From: DASUPK01 sp963695805
GTDB lineage: Bacteria; Actinomycetota; Thermoleophilia; Solirubrobacterales; 70-9
NCBI GenBank assembly: GCA_963695805.1
Contig: CAVOHV010000010.1
Location: forward strand, 8,985-72,984
DNA: 64,000 nucleotides
Direction: 5' to 3'
Part shown: piece by piece, positions 24,614 to 32,750 of the stretch
Layout of the letters: each line of letters begins with the position of its first letter
How positions within the stretch are numbered: position 1 is the stretch's first letter
Made by a program: the position numbers and the translations under genes
The notes under the pieces: model-generated
What the model was told of the DNA's origin: nothing
What the model saw: the letters and a program-made list of their open reading frames with translations, nothing else
The model's database searches: none

Positions 24614-27031
24614 CTAGCTCTTCGCGCGCGGCTTCGGCTTCGCGCCCGAGCCGTTACCTGACTTGGGGCGTGAACCGGCGCCGTTCTTCGCCTTGGCGCC
24701 GTTGCCGCGGGCGCGCTTCACCTTGGTCGCCGAGGCCTGGCCCGCGATCTTCTCGGCTTCCTTGACCGCATCGGCACTGTCGGTGCCCTCGGCACCGTCC
24801 TTCGCCGCCGCCTCCGCGGCCTCCTTGGCCGCCTTCGCCTCCTCGCGCTCGGCGCGACGGCGCTTCATCTCGGCCATCGAGGGGCACTCGTCGTTCAGGC
24901 AGAGCTTCCAGGGGCGGCCACGCCAGGGGATCACCTGCAGGCGCGGCGTGCGGCCGCAGACCGAGCAGACCTCCTCGATCTTGTAGAGGCCCCTGACCCG
25001 CTGGGGCAGGGGGAAGGTCTGGTCGCAGGAGTCGGGCGAGTCGGGGTTGTCGCCGTCCCAGCCCTGGCAGCCGACGAAGCGCTTGCCGGACTTGCGGGCC
25101 TTGATGATCCGCAGCATGTTCGGGGAGCCGTCTTCCTGCTTGCGGCCGGCCTCCTGGCAGACGATGCACGGTCCCAGGATCCGGTCCTGGTCCATACCGG
25201 CCCAGACCTCGCGGGCGAACTTGCGCCACTTGGCGTCCTCCTCGTCCGTGCTGACGTCGTCGCCCATCTCATCGAAGGCCGAGCGCAGCATGTCGCGACT
25301 GTCCGCGAGCACCTGGTCCTTGGTCATTTCACCGGCGGCGATCTGGTCCATCTCCGCCTCCATCTCGGCGGTCATGTCGGGCGTCGCCATCCGCGGCACG
25401 TAGTGCTCGAAGGCCTTCGACATCGCGATGCCGGTCTCCGAGGGCTCGGGCGGGTTGGCGAAGACGTAGCCGCGGTCGTACAGCTTCTGGATGATGTCGG
25501 CGCGCGTCGCCTTGGTGCCCAGGCCGCGCTCCTCCATCATCTCGATCAGCTTGCCCTGGCTGATACGGGGCGGCGGCGGGGTCTCCTTGCCCTCGATCTC
25601 GACGCCCTCGAGATCGAGCTGCTGCCCCTCCTCGAGCTTGGGGATCTCGGTGTCCGCGGAACGCGCGTATGTGTAGATCGCCGCGAAGCCCGGGTCGAGC
25701 ACGACCGAGCCGCGCACGAAGTAGGTCTCCCCTTCATCTGCCGTCGGAGTGCCCTTGGCGGCGACGATGTTGGCCCGGGTCGACTCGCTGATCATCGGCG
25801 GCGAGAAGGTGGCTAGGAAGCGGCGGGCGACCAGCTCATAGACCCGGCGGTGGGCCTCCGAGCGCGCCTCGAGACGCTTCGGGTTGACCGCCTGCGTCGG
25901 ATAGATCGGCGGGTGGTCGGTCGTCTCCTTCTTGCCGCGGGTTGCCTCGAGTGAACGCCCGTCGACCAGGAACTCCGCCGCCTTGAAGTCGTCGACCGCG
26001 ACCAGCTGGTTGATCAGCTCCTTGGTGTCGAGCGACTTCGGGTAGACGGTGTTGTCGGTCCGGGGGTAGGAGATGTAGCCGTCCATGTAGAGGTCCTCGG
26101 CGATCCGCATCGCCCGCGAGGGCGTGATGCCGAGCCGGCTGGAGACGTCGGTCGTGAAGGCCGTGGTGTTCAGCGGGGTGGGTGGCTTCCGGGTGTTCTT
26201 CTTGGCGCTGATCTCCTTGACCGTGCCCGGGCTCTTCGAGTTGGCGACCGCTGCCTTGGCCTCGGCCTCATCCCAGAACTTGTCGGTGCTGTGCTCGGCG
26301 ACGAAGCTGCCGTCGGGATGGCCGAAGTTGGCGGTGACCTCCCAGAAGGGAACCGGTTCGTGGGCGCGGCGCTCGAGCTCGCGCTGCACGATCAGCCCGA
26401 GCGTCGGGCTCTGCACACGGCCGACCGAGAGGAAGTTCGCGCCGAAGCGCCGGGTCGCCATGGAGACGGAGCGGGTGAGCGTGGCTCCCCAGATCAGGTC
26501 GATGTCCTGGCGGGCCGCGCCGGCATTGGCGAGCGGCATCGAGAGCTCCTCGAGGTTGTCGAAGGCGCGCTGGATCTCGTCCTTTGTGAGCGCGGAGTAG
26601 CGGGCGCGCTTCACGCCGACGAAGTCGCCGTTGTCGCCGACTGCGAGCTGCGGGTTCGACTCGACGACCTCCTGCAGCGCCTCGAGCCCGATCAGCTCGC
26701 CCTCGCGGTCGTAGTCGGTCGCGATCACGATGTCGTCGGCGTCCTTCGCCACCTTCTTCAGGGCTCGGACGACGTTCTTGTCGGTGGGCTCCTTGATCAG
26801 CTCGGCGTCGATCAGGTCGCGGGGGTTGGTCTGCTGCCAGTTGTTGTACGACTCGGGGAAGGCCGGGTTGAGCACGTGGCCCTTCAGGCCAATGGTCATC
26901 TGGGGCCCGTCGGGGCCCTCCCAGGTGTAGAACGGCGTCTTGTAGGACGCGCCTTCAGTGGCGGTCCCGCCGCTCAAGATCTCCGCGATCTTCTTCGCGC
27001 TGTTGTTCTTCTCAGTGACGATCAGTCGCAT
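24614..27031 (-). CDS. topA: DNA topoisomerase I (type IA), archaeal-like sequence
   Basis: The protein has 805 aa from ATG 27031; the open frame extends upstream but MRLIVTEKNNSAKKIAE is the natural start. Toprim residues Glu7 and the DYD of ATDYDREGE (106-110) bind Mg2+. Tyr322 in ISYPRTDN is the DNA-linking residue. Two Cys4-type zinc fingers follow (CIVC...C...C, CSVCG...CLNDEC) and then a Lys/Ala-rich tail of ~90 residues, typical for high-GC actinobacteria and used for processivity. The first 120 residues read like haloarchaeal TopA rather than the usual bacterial enzyme. Relaxes negative supercoils. The locus order topA-tmk-holB is the common actinobacterial one. Confidence 0.93.
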   Translation of the reverse strand: MRLIVTEKNNSAKKIAEILSGGTATEGASYKTPFYTWEGPDGPQMTIGLKGHVLNPAFPESYNNWQQTNPRDLIDAELIKEPTDKNVVRALKKVAKDADDIVIATDYDREGELIGLEALQEVVESNPQLAVGDNGDFVGVKRARYSALTKDEIQRAFDNLEELSMPLANAGAARQDIDLIWGATLTRSVSMATRRFGANFLSVGRVQSPTLGLIVQRELERRAHEPVPFWEVTANFGHPDGSFVAEHSTDKFWDEAEAKAAVANSKSPGTVKEISAKKNTRKPPTPLNTTAFTTDVSSRLGITPSRAMRIAEDLYMDGYISYPRTDNTVYPKSLDTKELINQLVAVDDFKAAEFLVDGRSLEATRGKKETTDHPPIYPTQAVNPKRLEARSEAHRRVYELVARRFLATFSPPMISESTRANIVAAKGTPTADEGETYFVRGSVVLDPGFAAIYTYARSADTEIPKLEEGQQLDLEGVEIEGKETPPPPRISQGKLIEMMEERGLGTKATRADIIQKLYDRGYVFANPPEPSETGIAMSKAFEHYVPRMATPDMTAEMEAEMDQIAAGEMTKDQVLADSRDMLRSAFDEMGDDVSTDEEDAKWRKFAREVWAGMDQDRILGPCIVCQEAGRKQEDGSPNMLRIIKARKSGKRFVGCQGWDGDNPDSPDSCDQTFPLPQRVRGLYKIEEVCSVCGRTPRLQVIPWRGRPWKLCLNDECPSMAEMKRRRAEREEAKAAKEAAEAAAKDGAEGTDSADAVKEAEKIAGQASATKVKRARGNGAKAKNGAGSRPKSGNGSGAKPKPRAKS

Positions 27032-27161
27032 ATCGGCCTTCCACGGTAGCCGCGACCCGGGATGCCCCCTGGTGATGTAGTGCGAGGGTGCCCCGCAGGC
27101 GAAGCCGAGGAGCAACCCGTTTCATTCTGGTCGATGCGGTCGGCGAGCGTAGCAGGGGCTT

Positions 27162-28115
27162 ATGGTGCCCCCCGTGAAATCGGTGGTCACAGGCGGCGCG
27201 GGGTTTATCGGCTCGCACCTGGTCGATTCTTTAGCCGCCCGCGGCGACGAGGTCCTCGTGCTCGACGACTTCTCCAGCGGTAAGCGGGAGAACCTGGCCG
27301 ATGCGCTGGAATCGGGCGCAGCGGTCATCGAGCTCGACGTCACCGACACCCAGGAGATGTTCGACGCCGTCGGCGCGTACAAGCCGCAGAACGTGTTCCA
27401 CCTGGCGGCGCAGATCGACGTGCGCCGTTCGATGGCCGATCCGGGCTTCGACGCTCGCCTCAACGTGGTCGGCACCGTGAACGCGCTCGAGGCCGCCACA
27501 CGCGCGGAGGCCGCGAAGTTCGTCTTCACATCAACGGGGGGTGCCATATATGGAGAGGGGGCCGATCGCACCGACGAGCTGCCCTTCGCCGAGGACTCAC
27601 GCTGCGAGCCGTTCTCGATCTACGGCCAGAGCAAGCTCGCGGCCGAGGGCTACATCGACCTCTACGCGCGCACGCGCGGGCTGCCTGCGACCACCGTGCG
27701 ACTGGGAAACATCTACGGCCCCCGGCAGGACCCTGCGACCGAGGCAGGCGTCGTCGCCATCTTCTGCGAGGCGGGGCGGGACGGCGGCCGGCCCACCGTC
27801 TTCGGCACGGGCGAGCAGACGCGCGACTACGTATACGTCGCCGACGTCGTCGCGGCGCTGATCGCGGCGCAGGAGAGTGACGACGCCGGTCCGATCAATG
27901 TGGGCACCGGAGTGGAGACGAGCGTGCTCCGGCTCGCCGAGCTCGTCGGCAGTGCATCCGGGCGCGATGACTTCGAGCCGGAGTTCGCGCCCGCCCGCGA
28001 GGGCGAGATCGAGCGGACCGCGCTCGACACGGGCGGAGCGGCGGAGCGGCTCGGCTGGCGGGCGGAGCGCACGATCGAGGCCGGCATCGAGCAGACGATC
28101 GAAGCGGGCGCCTGA
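27162..28115 (+). CDS. NAD-dependent sugar-nucleotide epimerase (GalE-like, extended SDR)
   Basis: The protein has 317 aa. The Rossmann motif VTGGAGFIGSHL is at the N-terminus, LDDFSSGKREN binds the adenosine ribose, STGGAIYGE follows, and the catalytic YGQSK (Tyr-x3-Lys) comes next. RLGNIYGPRQ and RDYVYVADVV are typical of UDP-glucose 4-epimerase relatives. It probably acts on a UDP-sugar for cell-envelope glycans. The start may be ATG 27162 or GTG 27174. Divergent from topA. Confidence 0.9.
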   Translation: MVPPVKSVVTGGAGFIGSHLVDSLAARGDEVLVLDDFSSGKRENLADALESGAAVIELDVTDTQEMFDAVGAYKPQNVFHLAAQIDVRRSMADPGFDARLNVVGTVNALEAATRAEAAKFVFTSTGGAIYGEGADRTDELPFAEDSRCEPFSIYGQSKLAAEGYIDLYARTRGLPATTVRLGNIYGPRQDPATEAGVVAIFCEAGRDGGRPTVFGTGEQTRDYVYVADVVAALIAAQESDDAGPINVGTGVETSVLRLAELVGSASGRDDFEPEFAPAREGEIERTALDTGGAAERLGWRAERTIEAGIEQTIEAGA

Positions 28116-28135
28116 GCCCGTCTAATCTCTGGCGC

Positions 28136-28882
28136 ATGCCGGCGCAGGCGTTCGAGGGCAAGGAGTGCATCTGCCAGTTCCATCGCGGGATCTGCGACCA
28201 GAGCTGCGTGCGCGACATGCTGGAGACCCCCTTCTACATGGCGGCGATCAAGCTCAAGGGGCGCCGCTGCCTGGTCATCGGCGGTGGCGACGTCGGACTC
28301 GAGAAGGTCGATGGCCTGCTGCTCTGCGGCGCCGATGTCCGCCTGGTCGCACCCGAGGCGGTCTCCGAGCTCGCGCGCTACGGGGCGGAAGGGTCGATCA
28401 CCTGGGAGCAGCGTGAGTTCCACGATGGCGACCTGGACGGAGCCTTCCTGGTGATCGCGGCCACCAACGACACCGACGTCAACGTCGCCGTCTATGAGGG
28501 GGCCGAGCGGCGGGCGATGCTCGTCAACGTCGTCGACGTGCCGCCCCTGTGCAACTTCATCCTCCCTGCGATCGTGCGGAGCGGACCCCTGGCGATCGCG
28601 ATCTCGACCGCCGGCGCCTCGCCCGCGCTCGCCAAGCGGATGAAGCGCGAGATCGCCGAGACCTACGGCGAGCCCTACGCCCGGCTGGCGGTGATCCTCA
28701 ACGACCACCGCGGCTGGGCGAAGGGAACCCTTCCGACCTACGAGGACCGCAGGGAGTTCTTCGAGGGGATCGTCAACGGCGACCCCGACCCGGTCGAGCT
28801 GATCAAGCAGGGACGCGAGGACGAGGTCCAGCGCCTGATCGAGCAGCAGAAGGAGCGCTTCAGCGCCGCGCTTGCGAGGTAA
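28136..28882 (+). CDS. Precorrin-2 dehydrogenase / sirohydrochlorin ferrochelatase (siroheme synthase N-domain)
   Basis: The protein has 248 aa. The NAD-binding segment CLVIGGGDVGLEKVDGLL is followed by VAPE, ATNDTDVN, VNVVDVPPLCNFILPA and STAGASPALAKRMK, all classic for CysG-N/Met8. It oxidises precorrin-2 and may insert iron to give siroheme. An unusual ~34-residue N-terminal extension contains Cys11, Cys13, His16, Cys20 and Cys24 (CxCxxH...CxxxC), possibly a metal or Fe-S site. A later ATG (LETPFYMAA) is an alternative start that would lose it. No SUMT domain is fused. Confidence 0.9.
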   Translation: MPAQAFEGKECICQFHRGICDQSCVRDMLETPFYMAAIKLKGRRCLVIGGGDVGLEKVDGLLLCGADVRLVAPEAVSELARYGAEGSITWEQREFHDGDLDGAFLVIAATNDTDVNVAVYEGAERRAMLVNVVDVPPLCNFILPAIVRSGPLAIAISTAGASPALAKRMKREIAETYGEPYARLAVILNDHRGWAKGTLPTYEDRREFFEGIVNGDPDPVELIKQGREDEVQRLIEQQKERFSAALAR

Positions 28883-28902
28883 CCGGCCATAGGCTTGCCT
28901 GT

Positions 28903-29412
28903 GTGTTCGGCCAGTACGAGAGCTTCTTCATCGCCAGCACAGGGGCTGCGGCCGCCTTTCTCGGCCTCCTGTTCGTCGGCTTCACCGTTGTTGACAGCGG
29001 GGAGTCCGATCCGGGGACACGGGAGCGGCGGACCGTCCTTGCCGGCAGCGCTTTCATGGCTCTCGCCGATGCCTTCTTCGTCTCGATTCTTGCGCTGACC
29101 GGTGGACCGGTCGTCTTCGGGCTGGCCAGCCTGACGATGGCGGCGATCGGGTTGCTGGCGACCAGCCGACTGATGCCGAGAGCGCGACGCGCCGGAAACT
29201 TCGCCCCCGGCTTCCCGACCCGGAAGCTGAACCTCGCGTTCGCGATCGTCTCGGCGGTCGGTTTTTCAGTTCAGTTGGGCCTGGCCGTCGCACTCCTGGT
29301 GGCCCCTCACGACGCCACTCTCCAGCGGGCGCTGCTGGTGATGATCCCGATCCTCTACGGCAGTGGACTGGCGCGTGCGTGGGAGGTGACCGGAATCCGG
29401 CGCGCGAACTGA
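28903..29412 (+). CDS. Small integral membrane protein, unknown function
   Basis: The protein has 169 aa from GTG 28903. Four hydrophobic stretches are visible (about 8-28, 47-70, 75-90, 105-128, plus a weaker one near 140-155). No known signature is recognised. It starts 20 nt after the precorrin-2 dehydrogenase stop, so co-transcription is likely but a functional link is not implied. Confidence 0.65.
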   Translation: MFGQYESFFIASTGAAAAFLGLLFVGFTVVDSGESDPGTRERRTVLAGSAFMALADAFFVSILALTGGPVVFGLASLTMAAIGLLATSRLMPRARRAGNFAPGFPTRKLNLAFAIVSAVGFSVQLGLAVALLVAPHDATLQRALLVMIPILYGSGLARAWEVTGIRRAN

Positions 29413-29472
29413 GCGTGGGGGCCGAGCGGAAGGAGCGCTCCCCCAAGCGCGCTCGGCGCCTCGGCCTAGTTC

Positions 29473-30216
29473 CTACTCGACGTCGCGGGCGCGCAGCAGG
29501 GCGGCACCGCCGGCGAACAGCGCCCCGATCCAGGCGAACATCGCCGCCAGGGCCGGGATCACGGCGAGGAAGTCGACGTCGGGTGTGCCGACGTCGTCGG
29601 GATCGAGGCCCTGGATCGCGCTCGGTAGCGCACCGACCGGGCTGAAGCGGTCAACGCCGGGGGCGAAGTTTCCGAGCAGCGGGTCGATCACGAACGCGAA
29701 GATCAGGATCGCCACGATCGCGGTCGGCTGGTTCCGGATCAGGCTGCCGACCCCGACTCCGAACGCTCCGAGGAGGGCCGCGACGCCGGCGTTGCGGGCG
29801 AACAGATCGATCACATCTCCGAACGCGGGCGTCGGCAGGTCGCGGATCCCGAGGATCGCGTAGCCGGCGATCGCGATCGCGACCGAGATCGAGATCGAGA
29901 GAAGGGCGCCGGCGGCGGCGAAGGCGAGCGTCTTCGCCGCGAGGAAGCGGGTGCGGTCGGGCGCCGCGAGCAGCGAGCTGGTGATCGTCCGGTGGCGCCA
30001 CTCTCCGGTGATCCCGACGATCGCCAGGATCATGATGAAGAGGGTGCTGACGTCGTTCTGGAAGACGTCGCTGAGCACCGAGTCCTTGGTCGGCTCGCTG
30101 AGCGAGGCGACCAGGATGGTGATCACCAGCGAGATCCCGACCGCGACGCCGGCGAGTGCGTAGAAGGTACGGGTCGTCCGGAGCTTGATCAGCTCGGCGC
30201 GCAGCAGCCTGCTCAC
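29473..30216 (-). CDS. ABC-2 type transporter permease
   Basis: The protein has 247 aa with six predicted helices, starting MSRLLRAELIKLRTTRTFY, the cytosolic N-terminal signature of ABC-2 permeases. GEWRHRTITSSLLAAPDRTRF is the typical coupling region. The GTG start overlaps the ATPase stop (GTGA). With the ATPase it would export a hydrophobic compound, lipid or peptide. Confidence 0.88.
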   Translation of the reverse strand: MSRLLRAELIKLRTTRTFYALAGVAVGISLVITILVASLSEPTKDSVLSDVFQNDVSTLFIMILAIVGITGEWRHRTITSSLLAAPDRTRFLAAKTLAFAAAGALLSISISVAIAIAGYAILGIRDLPTPAFGDVIDLFARNAGVAALLGAFGVGVGSLIRNQPTAIVAILIFAFVIDPLLGNFAPGVDRFSPVGALPSAIQGLDPDDVGTPDVDFLAVIPALAAMFAWIGALFAGGAALLRARDVE

Positions 30217-31109
30217 TCCTCCTCACCCCGGGTGAGCTCGAAGAAGACGTCCTCGAGCGAGGGCCCGACCGCGACCAGCTCCGACAGAGCGACGCGATGC
30301 TCGTTCGCCGTCTCGCCGATCGCGTCGGGGGCTACGCCGCGTACCAGCAGCGCCCCTGAATCGTCCGGCTCGTACTCGAGGCCGGCCTCCGCCAGGGCCC
30401 GCCCGAGCGCCTCGCGGTCGCGGGCGCGAACCTTCGTCACCCCTCCCTCCGCCTGTCCGAGGACCTGCTGCAGGGACCCTGCCGTTCGCAGCTTCCCGTG
30501 TGCGATCACCACGACGTCGTCGACGCTCTGCGAGACCTCGGAGAGCAGGTGGCTGGAGACGAGCACCGCTCGCCCTCGCCCGGCCTCGGAGCGGAGCAGC
30601 TCGCGCATCCACCGGATCCCCGGTGGGTCGAGCCCGTTCGCAGGCTCATCCAGGATCAGCACCTCGGGGTCGCCGAGCAACGCCGCGGCGATCGCGAGCC
30701 GCTGGCGCATTCCCATCGAGTAGCCCTTCACCCGCCGGTCGCCGGCGTCGGCGATCCCGACCAGCTCGAGGACCTCGTCGACCCGGGAGGCGGGATGCCC
30801 GCCGGCGGCGGCGAGGATGCGCAGGTGGTTGCGCCCACTGCGGCCCGGATGGAAGCTCGCGTCCTCCAACACCGCGCCGACCTCGGCGCTCGGCTCCGGC
30901 AGCTTCTCGAAGTTGCGGCCGTCGAAGGTGGCGCTTCCACCGTCAGCGTGAACCAGTCCGAGCAGGATCCGGAGGGTCGTGCTCTTGCCGGCTCCGTTCG
31001 GGCCGAGGAATCCGGTTACGCGGCCGGACTCGACCTCGAACGAGAGGTCGGAGACGGCCTGCACCGAGCCGAAGCGCTTGCTGATCCCATTGATCTCGAT
31101 CGCGGACAA
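30213..31109 (-). CDS. ABC transporter ATP-binding protein
   Basis: The protein has 298 aa. Walker A is GPNGAGKST, the signature is YSMGMRQRLAIAAALL (degenerate LSGGQ with Met), and Walker B is VLILDEPANGLDP, followed by a SSHLLSE H-loop. The C-terminal ~80-residue domain is typical of ABC-2 exporters. First gene of the two-gene exporter operon. Confidence 0.94.
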   Translation of the reverse strand: MSAIEINGISKRFGSVQAVSDLSFEVESGRVTGFLGPNGAGKSTTLRILLGLVHADGGSATFDGRNFEKLPEPSAEVGAVLEDASFHPGRSGRNHLRILAAAGGHPASRVDEVLELVGIADAGDRRVKGYSMGMRQRLAIAAALLGDPEVLILDEPANGLDPPGIRWMRELLRSEAGRGRAVLVSSHLLSEVSQSVDDVVVIAHGKLRTAGSLQQVLGQAEGGVTKVRARDREALGRALAEAGLEYEPDDSGALLVRGVAPDAIGETANEHRVALSELVAVGPSLEDVFFELTRGEEE

Positions 31110-31144
31110 GAACGCGGCACTCTAGGCCGCTCCACCCCCTGGGG

Positions 31145-31981
31145 TCAGCCGGCGGGCAGCGCGTAGATCGCGACGGCCGCGTACTGAACGGCGGCGGCCG
31201 CGATCACCAGCACGTGGAAGATCTCGTGGTAACCGAAGACCTCGGGGCGCGGGTCGGGCTTGCGGCGCGCGTAGACGACCGCACCCGCGGAGTAGAGGGC
31301 GCCGCCGAGCGCGATCATTCCGACGCCGACCGGACCAATTTCGTCCCACAGCTGCGGGAGGGTCACGATCGCCACCCACCCGGTGCTTATGTAGACCACT
31401 GTCGTGAACCAGTGGGGGGCGCTGATCCAGACCAGGTTGAGGACCAGCCCGGCGAGCGCTGTCGTCCAGACCACGATCAGCACGAGGTTCGCGAGTGTCC
31501 CGTGCATGACGAGCAGGGCGAAGGGCGTGTACGTCCCCGCGATGAAGACGAAGATCATCGTGTGGTCCAGCCGACGCATCCAGACGCGCACGTCCGGCGT
31601 CCACGTGACGCGGTGATAGAGGGCGCTGGTACCGAGCATTGCCGACAGCGAGATGGCGTAGATCGACATGGCCACGACGGCGCGGCTGCCGCTCGCGGCG
31701 AGCACGAGAGCGCCGCCCGCAGCCAGCGAGACGAAGAAAGCCCATTGGTGAGAGACGCCGCGGAGGCGCGGCTTCTGCGCGAGCTTTTGAGCGGCCGCCT
31801 GAGCCGCCATCGCGGCGGTTTCCCGGGCCGCGGCGACCTGCTTGCCGGCGGCGTCGCGGGCCGCGCCGAAACGCTCACCGGCCTCGACCCGGGCGTTGCC
31901 CAAGCGCTCGCCGGCGGCGTCCGCTGCCTCGCGCGCCACATCGACGGGATCCCGGCCCGCATGCGCTCCGTCGGACGCCAT
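31145..31981 (-). CDS. Hemolysin III family (PAQR-like) membrane protein with Ala-rich N-terminal extension
   Basis: The protein has 278 aa. The C-terminal ~205 residues are a seven-helix hemolysin III domain with GVSHQWAFF, SALYHR and LDHTMIF (conserved Ser/His/Asp metal-type positions), and the closing FGYHEIFHVLV. The first ~75 residues form a highly charged Ala-rich amphipathic stretch with phasin- or apolipoprotein-like repeats (VDVAREAADAAGERL, FGAARDAAGKQVAAARE), unusual for this family. Membrane located; hydrolase or receptor-like activity unproven. Confidence 0.85.
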   Translation of the reverse strand: MASDGAHAGRDPVDVAREAADAAGERLGNARVEAGERFGAARDAAGKQVAAARETAAMAAQAAAQKLAQKPRLRGVSHQWAFFVSLAAGGALVLAASGSRAVVAMSIYAISLSAMLGTSALYHRVTWTPDVRVWMRRLDHTMIFVFIAGTYTPFALLVMHGTLANLVLIVVWTTALAGLVLNLVWISAPHWFTTVVYISTGWVAIVTLPQLWDEIGPVGVGMIALGGALYSAGAVVYARRKPDPRPEVFGYHEIFHVLVIAAAAVQYAAVAIYALPAG

Positions 31982-32031
31982 GCTCGAACCATAGCCCGGC
32001 TGGGTGAGGCGGTTGTCAGGGAACCGTGACC

Positions 32032-32060
32032 GGACCAACACCGGCGGGACCAACACCGGC
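32032..32060. repeat. Tandem direct repeat, two 14-mers at 15-bp period
   Basis: GGACCAACACCGGC occurs at 32032-32045 and again at 32047-32060. The second copy is the start of a 20-bp arm that reappears inverted at 32191. It is intergenic, between the hemolysin III start and nrdR. Confidence 0.6.
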
Positions 32061-32210
32061 AATGAAGGAGGGGCTCCGCTCGGTGGCGGTTCTGTGTCGA
32101 GTTCTGTCCGACCCTCGGACATACGGCGACGCAGAAGCAATCTCCGGTCCGTCTGCCCCGCTCAGCGGCAGGCACTAGATCTAGGGCTCACCTTCATTGC
32201 CGGTGTTAGT
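32049..32210. repeat. 162-bp segment bounded by 20-bp inverted repeats (19/20 identical) upstream of nrdR
   Basis: The left arm (32049-32068, ACCAACACCGGCAATGAAGG) and right arm (32191-32210) are reverse complements with one mismatch. The interior has no ORF and contains a perfect palindrome CTAGATCTAG at 32175-32184. There is no obvious target-site duplication. It could be a MITE-like relic, a leader RNA with a long-range stem, or operator sites for nrdR-nrdJ; I cannot choose. Confidence 0.5.
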
Positions 32211-32240
32211 CAAGCACTACACCCCGGTACACTCTGACGA

Positions 32241-32651
32241 GTGAACTGTTCTCGCTGCGACTCCGCAACCAAGACCCTCGAGACCCGCCGCGTCCCCGAC
32301 GGCGCCGTCCGCCGGCGTCGTGAGTGCACGAGCTGCGGGCACCGCTTCACCACCTATGAGCGGGCCGTCCCGGAGGTTCTCGAGGTGGTCAAGCGCGATG
32401 GCTCCCGGCAGCCCTTCGACCGCGAGAAGCTCCTCAGCAGCCTCAATCGTTCGACCCACAAGCGGAAGCTCGACCCGCGAAAGCTCGCCCTCCTCGTCGA
32501 CCGGGTTGAGCGCGAGGCCCGTGACTCCGGTGGAGAGCTGAGCGCGACGCGGGTCACCGAGCTCTGTCTCGAAGGACTGCAAAAACTCGACCGCGGCGCC
32601 TACCTGCAGTTTGCGGGAACTCTCCCGGATGCCGCTCGGACCAGGTCATGA
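32241..32651 (+). CDS. nrdR: Transcriptional repressor NrdR
   Basis: The protein has 136 aa from GTG 32241. The N-terminal zinc ribbon has Cys3, Cys6, Cys29 and Cys32 (CSRC...CTSCGHRFTTYE) and is followed by the ATP-cone (VVKRDGSRQPFDREKLLSSL). NrdR senses ATP/dATP and represses ribonucleotide reductase genes, here nrdJ 99 nt downstream. I looked for the two 16-bp NrdR boxes in front of it and found no convincing match. Confidence 0.95.
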   Translation: MNCSRCDSATKTLETRRVPDGAVRRRRECTSCGHRFTTYERAVPEVLEVVKRDGSRQPFDREKLLSSLNRSTHKRKLDPRKLALLVDRVEREARDSGGELSATRVTELCLEGLQKLDRGAYLQFAGTLPDAARTRS

Positions 32652-32750
32652 AATCCCCGCAAACACGGAAGAACCGAAGCCCCCGTTCCGTCCGAAGCGC
32701 AGAGGATGCTGCTCTGCTCACCCCGAAAGACGAGCGAGAGGAGAAAGCTG

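Noticed and set aside
32203..32240. NrdR box before nrdR
   Set aside because: CACTAC...TACACT halves are visible but do not form the known 16-bp palindrome.
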